Below, one piece after another: positions 1-9,456 of a stretch of 64,000 nt of DNA. This stretch comes from Catellatospora paridis (GTDB lineage Bacteria > Actinomycetota > Actinomycetes > Mycobacteriales > Micromonosporaceae). The DNA lies in NCBI RefSeq assembly GCF_009720365.1, contig NZ_WBZD01000038.1, positions 62,001-126,000 of the forward strand, given 5' to 3'. A program made the translations under genes and the position numbers. Each line of letters starts with the position of its first letter. The first letter of the stretch is position 1. The notes beneath the pieces are model-generated. The model had not been told where the DNA came from and did no database searches. It was given only the letters and a program-made list of their open reading frames with translations.

Positions 1-1179
<1,179 letters not shown>

Positions 1180-1218
1180 CGTCTGCGAAGCTGAAGAGAA
1201 CCGCGGAGAGGATCCACT

Positions 1219-2352
1219 GTGCGTGACATCGTCGAGATCGGCATGGGGAAGACCGCCCAGCGCGGCTACCACCTGGATGACATCGCGATCGTGCCGAGCC
1301 GGCGTACCCGCGACGTGGACGACGTCTCGACGAACTGGCAGCTCGACGCGTACAAGTTCGGCATCCCGTGCGTGGCGCACCCGTCCGACGCGATCATGAG
1401 TCCGGCCAGCGCGGTCGCGCTGGGCCGGCTCGGCGGGCTGGGCGTGCTCAACGTCGAGGGCCTGTGGACCCGGTACGAGGACCCGCGCAAGCAGCTCGAA
1501 GCGCTGGCCGAGGCCGGCGAAGAGGAGAACCTGACCGCCCGGCTGCAGCAGCTCTACGCCGCCGAGCCGATCAAGCCGGAGCTGATCGCGGAGCGGGTGC
1601 GCGAGATGCGCGCGCTCGCGGGCGACGGCAACGTCACCGTGGCGGTGCGGGTGTCCCCGCAGCACACCCTGGCGCTGGCCCCGGTCATCCTCGACTCCGG
1701 GGTGGACCTGCTGGTCATCCAGGGCACCATCGTGTCGGCGGAGCACGTCTCCACGGTGGACGAGCCGCTGAACCTCAAGGAGTTCATCGCCGACCTGGAC
1801 CTGCCGGTCATCGTCGGCGGCTGCACCAACTACCAGACGGCGCTGCACCTGATGCGCACCGGCGCGGCGGGCGTCATCGTCGGCATCGGCGCGGACCACC
1901 TGACCACCAGCGAGGCCGTGCTCGGCATCCGGGTGCCGATGGCCAGCGCGATCGCCGACGCGGCCGCGGCCCGCCGCGACTACCTGGACGAGACCGGCGG
2001 CCGGTACGTGCACCTGATCGCCGACGGCGACGTGCACACCTCCGGCGACATCGCCAAGGCGCTGGGCTGCGGCGCGGACGCGGTCATGCTCGGCGCGCCG
2101 CTGTCGCTGGCCGAGGGCATGCCCGGCAACGGCCTGTGGTGGCACCCGTCGGCCAGCCACCCGAAGCTGCCGCGCGGTTCGATCGGGCTGACCCCCGAGC
2201 CGCTCGGCTCGCTGGAGCAGCTGCTCTACGGCCCGGCCACCGATCCCGACGGCCTGCTGAACCTGTTCGGCGGCCTCAAGCGGGCGATGGCCAAGTGCGG
2301 CTACCGCGACCTGAAGGAGTTCCAGAAGGTCGGCCTGCTGCTCGACAACTGA
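1219..2352 (+). CDS. guaB3: GuaB3-family IMP dehydrogenase-related protein
   Basis: A 377-residue IMPDH-like TIM barrel without CBS domains, starting at GTG with GAGAGGA about 8 bases upstream. The phosphate-binding region YVHLIADGDVHTSGDIAKAL and GADAVMLGAPL match the GuaB3 branch. The loop that carries the catalytic cysteine in IMPDH reads GADHLTT here (about residues 224-230), so that cysteine is absent. GuaB3 is reported to act as an IMPDH in cyanobacteria; its role in actinobacteria is not settled. It lies 39 bp after guaB and is followed by a hairpin terminator, so the two are probably co-transcribed. Family assignment is firm, activity is not. Confidence 0.88.
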   Translation: MRDIVEIGMGKTAQRGYHLDDIAIVPSRRTRDVDDVSTNWQLDAYKFGIPCVAHPSDAIMSPASAVALGRLGGLGVLNVEGLWTRYEDPRKQLEALAEAGEEENLTARLQQLYAAEPIKPELIAERVREMRALAGDGNVTVAVRVSPQHTLALAPVILDSGVDLLVIQGTIVSAEHVSTVDEPLNLKEFIADLDLPVIVGGCTNYQTALHLMRTGAAGVIVGIGADHLTTSEAVLGIRVPMASAIADAAAARRDYLDETGGRYVHLIADGDVHTSGDIAKALGCGADAVMLGAPLSLAEGMPGNGLWWHPSASHPKLPRGSIGLTPEPLGSLEQLLYGPATDPDGLLNLFGGLKRAMAKCGYRDLKEFQKVGLLLDN

Positions 2353-2369
2353 GCACAGAAGTCTCCCGT

Positions 2370-2412
2370 CGAAGCCCCGCCGCTGCTGTTCTCGCAGCTC
2401 GGCGGGGCTTCG
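2370..2412 (+). terminator. Rho-independent-type hairpin after guaB3
   Basis: Perfect 13-bp arms (CGAAGCCCCGCCG and its complement) separated by a 17-base loop, 17 bases after the guaB3 stop. There is no U-run, as is common in high-GC actinobacteria. Confidence 0.75.
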
Positions 2413-2487
2413 TGCGAGATGAGCGCCGAGTCGGCATCGGGCGTCGGCGACGGCGGTTAGGGTGGAGGCTCTACGGCGGGAGGTCGC

Positions 2488-3918
2488 ATGGTCAGGCGTA
2501 CGTGGGTCGCGGCGGCGGCGGTGACGGCCGCACTGCTGGCCGGATGCTCGGGCCCGGCCCGGCCCCTGTTCACCGGTGCGCAGGACCGGTTCCCCGAACC
2601 GGTGTCCGTGCCGGTCAACCTGTCGGGCGCCGGTGACCCGTACTTCCCCGGCTACGGCAACGGCGGCTACGACGTCTCCGCGTACGACCTGAAGATCAAG
2701 TATGACCCGGCGACCGACAAGCTCGCGGGCGTCGCGACGGTGACCGCCACCGCCACCACCGACCTGTCGAAGTTCCACCTCGACCTGCACGGCCTGGTCG
2801 TCGACAAGATCACTGTGGACGGCGCGGCGGCGACCTCGACCCGGCAGGGCGACGAGCTGATCATCACCCCGGCCGCCCCGGTCGGCACCGGCAAGCAGTT
2901 CGTCACCGTGGTCACCTACGGGGGCGTGCCCAAGGCGATCACCGCGGCCGACCTCGGCGTCACCGGCTTCCTGACCACTCCCGACGGCGCGTTCACCATC
3001 GGCGAGCCCGAATCGGCGACCACCTGGTTCCCGGTCAACGACCACCCCAAGGACAAGGCGCTGTACGCCATCGAGCTGACCGTGCCCGGCGACCTCGACG
3101 CCATCAGCAACGGCCTGCTCGAAGGCAAGTCCACCCAGGACGGCTGGACCAGCTGGCGCTGGAAGGTCACCTCGCCCATGGCGCCCTACCTGGCCACCTT
3201 CGTGATCGGCGACTACCGCACGGTCGAGGGCACGCACAAGGGCAAGCCGGTGCTGACCGCGGTCGCCGAGTCGCTGCCCAAGGGCAACATCGACGAGGCC
3301 ATGGCGCAGACCACGGAGATCACCGACTTCCTGGAGCAGTACTTCGGGCCCTACCCGTTCGACGCCTACGGCGGCATCGTCATCGACGACGAGCGGGTGC
3401 GCTACGCGCTGGAGACGCAGACCCGTCCGGTCTACTCCGACGCCTTCTGGAGCCGCGGCCAGAACACCATCGTGGTGGCGCACGAGCTGGCCCACCAGTG
3501 GTTCGGCGACAGCGTGTCGGTGGACCGCTGGGAGCACATCTGGCTCAACGAGGGCTTCGCGACGTACGCCCAGTGGATGTGGGGCGAGAAGATCGGCGTG
3601 TCCACGATCCAGGAGGAGTTCGACTCCCGCTACCGCGACCCCGGCAGCCGGATCTGGGACATCGCCCCCGGCTCGCCCGGCGCGGACAACATCTTCTCCG
3701 GCAGCGTCTACGACCGCGGCGGGATGACCCTGCACGCGCTGCGCAAGCTCGTCGGCGACGACAAGTTCTTCGAGATCCTGAAGACCTGGGCCGCGGAGCA
3801 GCGCGACGGCAACGCCAACACCGCCGAGTTCATCACCCTCGCCGAGCGCATCAGCGGCCAGAACCTGGGTGACTTCTTCCAGAAGTGGCTCTTCGAAACC
3901 GGCCGCCCGCCGCGCTGA
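2488..3918 (+). CDS. M1-family zinc metallopeptidase lipoprotein
   Basis: A 476-residue secreted aminopeptidase-type enzyme. The N-terminus has a short basic stretch, a hydrophobic segment and a lipobox ending LLAGC, so it should be a membrane-anchored lipoprotein outside the cell. The zinc site is HELAHQWFGD at about residues 332-341, with the third ligand in NEGFATY, both hallmark M1 motifs. It is shorter than typical aminopeptidase N (about 850), covering the N-terminal beta domain and catalytic domain only, as in many actinobacterial M1 lipoproteins. It stands alone between the guaB3 terminator and a palindromic repeat. The substrate is unknown. Confidence 0.88.
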   Translation: MVRRTWVAAAAVTAALLAGCSGPARPLFTGAQDRFPEPVSVPVNLSGAGDPYFPGYGNGGYDVSAYDLKIKYDPATDKLAGVATVTATATTDLSKFHLDLHGLVVDKITVDGAAATSTRQGDELIITPAAPVGTGKQFVTVVTYGGVPKAITAADLGVTGFLTTPDGAFTIGEPESATTWFPVNDHPKDKALYAIELTVPGDLDAISNGLLEGKSTQDGWTSWRWKVTSPMAPYLATFVIGDYRTVEGTHKGKPVLTAVAESLPKGNIDEAMAQTTEITDFLEQYFGPYPFDAYGGIVIDDERVRYALETQTRPVYSDAFWSRGQNTIVVAHELAHQWFGDSVSVDRWEHIWLNEGFATYAQWMWGEKIGVSTIQEEFDSRYRDPGSRIWDIAPGSPGADNIFSGSVYDRGGMTLHALRKLVGDDKFFEILKTWAAEQRDGNANTAEFITLAERISGQNLGDFFQKWLFETGRPPR

Positions 3919-3935
3919 CCCCGGCCCTCTTTCGC

Positions 3936-4000
3936 GGAGATCGCTGTTTCGTGTCGAAACCTCGGGTCTGACCCCAGGTCCCGACACGAAACAGCGATCT
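3936..4000. repeat. Palindromic repeat family A, copy 1
   Basis: Perfect 19-bp arms (AGATCGCTGTTTCGTGTCG, 3938-3956, and its complement 3982-4000) around a loop containing CCTCGGGTCTGACC. The same arm start and loop recur at 5208-5271 in the same orientation. It may also act as terminator for the M1 peptidase. Confidence 0.85.
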
Positions 4001-4088
4001 TTCGGTAGGTGAGGGAGTCTGCGGGCAGGTGGGACGGGCGCGGGTGGGCTGCGGGGTGCGAGCCATGGGCGCCACCCGCGCCCGCGTC

Positions 4089-4349
4089 TCATTCGGGTGT
4101 ACGCCGACGGGCCTGCCTCGGGCCGGGCTCGTGGCCTCCCCAGTCCTGGTAGTGGACGATCAGTCGGCCGCCGTGCACGCGCCGGTCACAGGGATGGGGG
4201 CGGCCGCACGAGGTGCAGCAGCCTGTTCCGTCGCGCCGGTGCACCCCGAGCAGGTGGTGTCCGTAGGCGGCCTGGGCTTCGGCGTACCTGAGGAACTCCG
4301 GTTCGGCCATCGGCGTGTCCATGCGGGCACGGTATGGCGGGCCGGGCAC
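4089..4349 (-). CDS. Small Cys/His-rich hypothetical protein
   Basis: An 86-residue reading frame (or 77 from the ATG at 4322) divergent from the XRE regulator. It contains GTGCCTSCGRPHPCDRR preceded by HH and GVH, a pattern resembling a small zinc-binding knuckle. No clear ribosome-binding site is visible at either start, so translation could be leaderless. I do not recognise a named family. Its place beside a regulator gene, inside a pair of identical repeats, suggests it belongs to that module, but expression is unproven. Confidence 0.5.
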   Translation of the reverse strand: MPGPPYRARMDTPMAEPEFLRYAEAQAAYGHHLLGVHRRDGTGCCTSCGRPHPCDRRVHGGRLIVHYQDWGGHEPGPRQARRRTPE

Positions 4350-4427
4350 GTCACGCGGCGTCCGCCGGGGCGTCCGTCCGGTGACATGCAGGGCGTCATT
4401 TCGGCGTCATGGGCGTATCGTGTCGGC

Positions 4428-5180
4428 ATGACTGCTCCTAACGCGACACTGCGTGCCGTGCGCATGGGCATGCTCATGAGTCAGGACGACTTCGCCCGTG
4501 CCATCCGCGACGCCGGGCAGCGCGCCGGTGTGCCGAATGACGCCAACAAGCGGCTGGTCCAGCGCTGGGAGGCGGGGGTCATCATCACGCCCCGGCCGAC
4601 GTACGCCCGTGCTTTGGAGGTGGTCACCGGGCTGCCGATCAGTGCCCTGGGCTTCTCCCTCTCGATGCCCCACCCACCCGCCGCGACCGATGGCGTGGAC
4701 GCGGACGCGGAGCCCACGGTGCCGACGCAGGCACTGCCGAACCTGCCGCGCGCCTCGGCGGCGTCCGGGGTGAACCACTCCGGCATCTGGCTCAGCCGGT
4801 ACGAGTACCACTCCAGCGGCCGCGAGGGCACCTTCACCGGCCTGCACCACGTGGTCTTGCTCCAGCACGGCGACCGGCTCACGGTGCGCAGCCTGCCGGG
4901 TTCTTCGGACTCCCCACTGACCATGGACCTCACCGTGGATGGCAACGTCGTCACCGGCACCTGGGTGGAGCAGACGGCGACCGACGGCTACTACCGGGGG
5001 GCCCGCTACCACGGCGCGATCCAGCTGCTGGTCGAGCCGACCGGGCGGCGGATGGCCGGCAAGTGGGTCGGCTTCGGCAAGGAGATGGACGTCAACACCG
5101 GCCCATGGGAACTGGTCTTCCAGGAGGCCTCAACCAACAAGGCCGCCATGGACCGCCACAACCGCCCCCCAGCCGCCTGA
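4428..5180 (+). CDS. XRE-type helix-turn-helix protein with C-terminal beta domain
   Basis: A 250-residue protein. Residues about 5-70 form a Cro/C1-like helix-turn-helix (LRAVRMGMLMSQDDFARAIR, then NKRLVQRWEAG). After a Pro/Ala linker the C-terminal half (about 115-240) is rich in beta strand and aromatics, including HSGIWLSRYEYHSS and repeated GTW/GKW turns, like a small sensing domain of unknown ligand. The frame is open 133 codons further upstream, but the ATG at 4428 is preferred because the DNA-binding domain begins there and the upstream part overlaps the divergent small gene. Probably a local transcription regulator; target unknown. Confidence 0.75.
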   Translation: MTAPNATLRAVRMGMLMSQDDFARAIRDAGQRAGVPNDANKRLVQRWEAGVIITPRPTYARALEVVTGLPISALGFSLSMPHPPAATDGVDADAEPTVPTQALPNLPRASAASGVNHSGIWLSRYEYHSSGREGTFTGLHHVVLLQHGDRLTVRSLPGSSDSPLTMDLTVDGNVVTGTWVEQTATDGYYRGARYHGAIQLLVEPTGRRMAGKWVGFGKEMDVNTGPWELVFQEASTNKAAMDRHNRPPAA

Positions 5181-5207
5181 CCACCTCCGCTCGCCGAGCC
5201 TTGCCGT

Positions 5208-5271
5208 GGAGATCGCTGTTCGCGGTCAGAACCTCGGGTCTGACCGCAGCTTTCGACCGTAAACAGCGATC
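5208..5271. repeat. Palindromic repeat family A, copy 2
   Basis: Second copy of the element at 3936-4000, same orientation. It shares GAGATCGCTGTT, the internal AACCTCGGGTCTGACC and AAACAGCGATC, with imperfect outer arms. It lies between the XRE gene and the flavoprotein, so the two copies bracket the 1.2-kb XRE/small-protein module. Confidence 0.82.
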
Positions 5272-5333
5272 ATGGGCGCGCGGCGTGCGGGTGAGGGCTT
5301 CCGGGAAGTTAACTGGCCGGTAATAATCTCGGC

Positions 5334-6983
5334 ATGCGGTACGACGTGGTGGTGATCGGCTCCGGGTTCGGCGGGAGCGTGGCGGCGCTGCGGCTGGCCG
5401 AGAAGGGCTACTCGGTGGCCGTGCTGGAGGCGGGGCGGCGCTTCGCCGACCAGGACTTCCCCAAGACCAGCTGGCGGCTGCGGCGGTTCCTGTGGGCCCC
5501 GGCGCTGGGCTGCTACGGCATCCAGCGGATCACCCTGCTGCGCCCGGACAAGGGGCACCAGGGCGCGGGCGTGCTGGTGCTGTCCGGCGCGGGCGTCGGC
5601 GGCGGCTCGCTGGTGTACGCCAACACGCTGTACCGCCCGCTGGACCCGTTCTACACCGACCCGCAGTGGCGCGACATCACCGACTGGAAGGCCGAGCTGG
5701 CCCCGCACTACGACACCGCGGAGCGCATGCTCGGGGTGACCGTCTACGACCGCACCACCCCCGCCGACGAGGCGATGCGCAAGGTCGCCGAGCGCATGGG
5801 GGTCGGCGACACGTTCCACCCCACCCCGGTCGGGGTCTTCCTCGGTATGCCCGGCCAGTCCGTGCCGGACCCGTACTTCGACGGCATGGGGCCCGAGCGG
5901 GCGGGCTGCCTGCACTGCGGCGAGTGCATGACGGGCTGCCGCCACAACGCGAAGAACACCCTGGTCAAGAACTACCTGTGGCTGGCCGAGCAGGCCGGTG
6001 CGCAGATCTTCCCGATGTCGACGGTCACCGCCGTCAAGCCGGTCGACGGGCCCGGCTACCGGGTCGAGCTGGTCAGGACCGGGGCGCGGTTCGGGCGTCG
6101 GCGTCGGGCGGCCGGCGGCGGGGTGATCGAGGCCGGTCAGGTGGTGTTCGCGGCCGGCGCGCTCGGCACCCAGCGGCTGCTGCACACCATGAAGGCCTCC
6201 GGCGATCTGCCCCGGCTGTCGGACCGGGTCGGCGCGCTGACCCGCACCAACTCCGAGTCGCTGGTCGGCGCGACGGTGCTGCCCGGGCAGGCCCGCAAGC
6301 GGGGGCTGAAGTACACCGAGGGCGTGGCGATCACGAGTTCGTTCCATCCGGACGAGCGGACCCACATCGAGCCGGTGCGCTACGGCAAGGGCTCCAACTC
6401 GATGGGGCTGCTGCAGTCGGCGCTGACCGACGGCGGGCCGGGGCGCGGGCGGCGCTGGGCGAAGGCGATGTTCCGGTGGCCGTTCGCCTACCTGCGGGCC
6501 ATGTCGGTCCGTGACTGGTCCAATCGCACCATCATCGCGCTGGTCATGCAGTCGGCGGACAACTCGCTGACGGTGCGGCTGCGGCGCGGCGGGCTGCGCT
6601 CGACCCAGGGCCACGGCGCGCCGAACCCGACCTGGATCCCGGCGGGCAACGAGGCGGTGCGGCTGCTGGCGGAGGAGATCGGCGGGCTGCCGGGCGGAGC
6701 GCTGCCGGAGGTGCTCGACATCCCGCTGACCGCGCACATCCTCGGCGGGGCCGTGATCGGGGCGGATGCGGAACACGGGGTCGTGGACCCGTACCAGCGG
6801 GTGTTCGGGCATCCGGGGCTGCACGTCGCCGACGGCGCCGCGGTCGCGGCCAACCTGGGCGTGAACCCGTCGCTGACCATCACCGCGCAGGCCGAGCGGG
6901 CCTTCGCGGCGTGGCCGGTGAAGGGGGAGCCGGATCGGCGGCCGACGCTGGGCGAGCCGTACCGGAAAATCACCGCAGCGTGA
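5334..6983 (+). CDS. GMC-family flavoprotein oxidoreductase (cholesterol oxidase-like)
   Basis: A 549-residue FAD enzyme. The N-terminal dinucleotide fold VVIGSGFGGSVAALRLAE is at residues 5-22, and the second FAD signature GAGVGGGSLVYANT is near residue 85. The C-terminal VADGAAVAANLGVNPSLTIT is typical of GMC oxidases of the cholesterol oxidase type. A cysteine-rich segment, CLHCGECMTGCRHNAKNT near residue 190, is the pattern of a cysteine cluster seen in the cholesterol-oxidase-like branch. There is no signal peptide, so it is probably cytoplasmic. The alcohol or sterol substrate cannot be deduced. It ends 10 bases before the next gene and may lead that operon. Confidence 0.85.
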   Translation: MRYDVVVIGSGFGGSVAALRLAEKGYSVAVLEAGRRFADQDFPKTSWRLRRFLWAPALGCYGIQRITLLRPDKGHQGAGVLVLSGAGVGGGSLVYANTLYRPLDPFYTDPQWRDITDWKAELAPHYDTAERMLGVTVYDRTTPADEAMRKVAERMGVGDTFHPTPVGVFLGMPGQSVPDPYFDGMGPERAGCLHCGECMTGCRHNAKNTLVKNYLWLAEQAGAQIFPMSTVTAVKPVDGPGYRVELVRTGARFGRRRRAAGGGVIEAGQVVFAAGALGTQRLLHTMKASGDLPRLSDRVGALTRTNSESLVGATVLPGQARKRGLKYTEGVAITSSFHPDERTHIEPVRYGKGSNSMGLLQSALTDGGPGRGRRWAKAMFRWPFAYLRAMSVRDWSNRTIIALVMQSADNSLTVRLRRGGLRSTQGHGAPNPTWIPAGNEAVRLLAEEIGGLPGGALPEVLDIPLTAHILGGAVIGADAEHGVVDPYQRVFGHPGLHVADGAAVAANLGVNPSLTITAQAERAFAAWPVKGEPDRRPTLGEPYRKITAA

Positions 6984-6993
6984 CCTGAACGCG

Positions 6994-7503
6994 ATGCGCG
7001 CGCCGCAGCCTGATCGGGTGGACGAGACCGTGCGCGCGGCCCGGGGCGGGCGCGCCGACGTGGTGTATGTGCTGCTGCTGGTGCAGGTCGGCGCGGGGCT
7101 GCTGGCGATGCTTGGCGAGCTGCTGTTCATGGGCGGCAACCCGCTGTACGCACTCGCGCCGGTGACGAAGGCGGCGGTGACGCTGGTGTTCGCGGCGCTG
7201 CTGGTGCGCGGGCGGCGCGGCGCGCTGGTCGCCGTGGCGGCGCTGCAACTGCTGACGCTGACCGGTTTCGCGCTGAGTGCGCTGGCCGGGGCCCTGCCGC
7301 AGCTGGACTTCACACCGACGCTGACGGGCCTGATCACCGGGCTGGTGCTGCCGGTCGCGGTGACGATGACCTGTGTGCGCCTCCTGATCGAACCGGAGCC
7401 CGAACCGGCCGTGCCGGTGGGCCCGGCCGGGGCGGCGGTGCTTCCCCTCGCCGGACCACCGGCCATCGCCGGACCGGCCACAGCACCGGGGGTGGTCCGA
7501 TGA
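6994..7503 (+). CDS. Small integral membrane protein, unknown function
   Basis: A 169-residue protein with about four hydrophobic segments (about residues 24-45, 55-75, 80-103 and 108-130) and a Pro/Ala-rich tail. The ATG is 10 bases after the flavoprotein stop, and its TGA overlaps the ATG of the following membrane protein (ATGA), so translation of the pair is probably coupled. No named family is recognised. Confidence 0.7.
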   Translation: MRAPQPDRVDETVRAARGGRADVVYVLLLVQVGAGLLAMLGELLFMGGNPLYALAPVTKAAVTLVFAALLVRGRRGALVAVAALQLLTLTGFALSALAGALPQLDFTPTLTGLITGLVLPVAVTMTCVRLLIEPEPEPAVPVGPAGAAVLPLAGPPAIAGPATAPGVVR

Positions 7504-8678
7504 ACGCGGTGGAGTCGCTGCTCACCGGGATCGCGCCCGAGCACACCGCGGCGCTGGCCGCCGGGCTCGTGGCCTGCCTGTTCCTGCCGTTCCTGCGGGG
7601 TGGTCCGATCTCGCCGGTGTCGCGCTGGGCGTTCGTGCTGCTGGGGGCGGCGGGCGCGGTGCACCTGGCGCTGCCGCTGGGCCACCGGGACAGCGCTCTG
7701 CTGACCGTGGGTTTTCTCGGCAGTGGCCTGGTCTACGGGCTGCTGGCCTGGCTGGCCTTCACCGGCCGCCGGGGCTGGCGCACTGGAACCGTGCTGCTGG
7801 TGCCGCTGAACCTGCTCGGCTACGTGATCGTGCTGCTGCGCGGCGGCGAGGAGGCCGACCAGGTTGGCATCGCCGCGGCGCTGGTCGAGCTGGTCGCGTT
7901 CGGGCTGGCCGTGGTGCCGTCGCGGGCTCCGGCGCGACCACGCCGTCTGCTGCGGGCGCTGGGCTCGACGTCAACGGTCGCCGGGGTGCTGCTGACCGGC
8001 CTGGTGATCTGGCTGTCGACGCTCCAGGCGCACCAGTCGGCCGGGTCGGCGGCGAGCACCGAGCAGGCGCCCGCGGTCGGGCACAGCCACGCGGGTGGCC
8101 ACGAACACCTGGCCCGCGCGCAGGCCGGGGTCATCATGCGGCCGCTCGGCGGCGACCATCACCCGACCGCCGCCCAGTCGGCGGCCGCCGCCCGGCTGGC
8201 GTCGGCGACGAAGGAGTCGATGCGCAGGTTCGCCCGCCTGGCCGACGCGCTGGCCGCCGGATACCGGCTGCCGATCACCGGCCGCAGCGGCACCGACGTG
8301 CACCTGGAGCACCCGGGGTTCAAGGCAGACGGAGCGGTGCTCGACCCGACTCGCCCGGAGATGCTGGTCTTCGCCATCGAGGAGGGCAAGGCGAGCCTGC
8401 TCGGCGTGGTGTTCGTGATGGAGCGCGCGGGCGCGCCGGGCCCGGAGCCGGGCGGCCCGGTCACCCGCTGGCACGCGCACAACCTGTGCCTGTCCGCGGC
8501 CCCGCCGGGCATCGGCGTCGTCTCCCCGTACGGCGGTTGCCCGGCCCTGTCCGTCGCGGTCACCGTGCCCGAGATGATGCACGTCTGGACGTCGGATCCG
8601 CCCGGTGGGGCGTTCGCCGAGGGCGTCGATCAGGTTTGGGCGCGGGACTACCTCCACAGGAGCGGTCTGCCCACATAA
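7500..8678 (+). CDS. Polytopic membrane protein with His-rich linker and soluble C-terminal domain
   Basis: A 392-residue protein. The N-terminal 185 residues hold about six membrane segments. A His-rich stretch (HSHAGGHEHLARAQ, about residues 199-212) is followed by a soluble domain with HHPTAAQ, HLEHPGF, RWHAHNLCL and MMHVW. The regular spacing of histidines suggests metal binding, but I do not recognise an established family. It is coupled by ATGA overlap to the gene before it and followed after 10 bases by a DUF3152 lipoprotein, so these three and perhaps the flavoprotein form one transcription unit. Confidence 0.72.
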   Translation: MNAVESLLTGIAPEHTAALAAGLVACLFLPFLRGGPISPVSRWAFVLLGAAGAVHLALPLGHRDSALLTVGFLGSGLVYGLLAWLAFTGRRGWRTGTVLLVPLNLLGYVIVLLRGGEEADQVGIAAALVELVAFGLAVVPSRAPARPRRLLRALGSTSTVAGVLLTGLVIWLSTLQAHQSAGSAASTEQAPAVGHSHAGGHEHLARAQAGVIMRPLGGDHHPTAAQSAAAARLASATKESMRRFARLADALAAGYRLPITGRSGTDVHLEHPGFKADGAVLDPTRPEMLVFAIEEGKASLLGVVFVMERAGAPGPEPGGPVTRWHAHNLCLSAAPPGIGVVSPYGGCPALSVAVTVPEMMHVWTSDPPGGAFAEGVDQVWARDYLHRSGLPT

Positions 8679-8688
8679 GGTGATCACC

Positions 8689-9429
8689 ATGGGGAGGATC
8701 TTCGCCGCTCGTATGACGACGGTCGCCGTACTGGCGCTGGTGCTGGCCGGGTGTGGCACGGCCGAGCAGCCCGAGTTCCAGCAGGCGGCGTCACCGCAGC
8801 CGATGCCGTCGGCGGAGCCGTCGCCGTCCCCCTCGACGGTGCCGTCACCGAGGCCGACCAGGAACGCCACCGTGCTGGAGCGTGGCGAGGGCACCTTCAC
8901 CACCGCCGCGGGCAGCTCGCCGGTGGTCGGCGACTCCGGCAGCCTGCGGCGGTATCAGGTGCAGGTGGAGGAGGGCATCACCGCGTTCGACCCGGACGGG
9001 TTCGCGTCCGTGGTGGAGCAGGTGCTGTCCGACGAGCACAGCTGGATCGCCTCGAAGAAGTGGCGCTTCCAGCGGGTCGCCCCGGGCGCGTCGGCCAACT
9101 TCAAGATCATGCTGTCCACGCCGGGCACCACGGACCGGCTCTGCGCCAAGGCCGGGCTGCAGACCAACGGCATCTTCTCCTGCCGGTACGGCGACAACGT
9201 CGTGATCAACCTGCGGCGCTGGACCAACGGCGCGGACGGGTTCACCGACATGGAGGTGTACCGCAACATGGTCATCAACCATGAGGTCGGTCACTTTCTC
9301 GGGCACGGGCACGTCAACTGCCCCGGCCGGGGCAGGCTCGCGCCGGTGATGCAGCAGCAGACCAAGGAGCTGCAGGGCTGCAAGCCCAACCCGTACCCGT
9401 ACCCGGACGGGGTCCACTACGTGGGGTGA
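8689..9429 (+). CDS. DUF3152 putative zinc-protease lipoprotein
   Basis: A 246-residue protein. The start is the ATG at 8689, where a signal sequence and lipobox (LALVLAGC) begin; the open frame extends 28 codons upstream into the previous gene without a signal. After a Pro/Ser linker, residues about 65-245 match DUF3152, with the metzincin-like HEVGHFLGHGH motif at about 198-208. It is therefore a predicted extracytoplasmic metalloprotease, anchored to the membrane. Substrate unknown. Confidence 0.82.
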   Translation: MGRIFAARMTTVAVLALVLAGCGTAEQPEFQQAASPQPMPSAEPSPSPSTVPSPRPTRNATVLERGEGTFTTAAGSSPVVGDSGSLRRYQVQVEEGITAFDPDGFASVVEQVLSDEHSWIASKKWRFQRVAPGASANFKIMLSTPGTTDRLCAKAGLQTNGIFSCRYGDNVVINLRRWTNGADGFTDMEVYRNMVINHEVGHFLGHGHVNCPGRGRLAPVMQQQTKELQGCKPNPYPYPDGVHYVG

Positions 9430-9456
9430 CCTGCGTCGCACCCTAAGATTGACGTC

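Noticed and set aside
4029-4427. Upstream extension of the XRE regulator frame
   Set aside because: The extra 133 codons overlap the divergent small gene, have no domain and no ribosome-binding site; the helix-turn-helix starts just after 4428.
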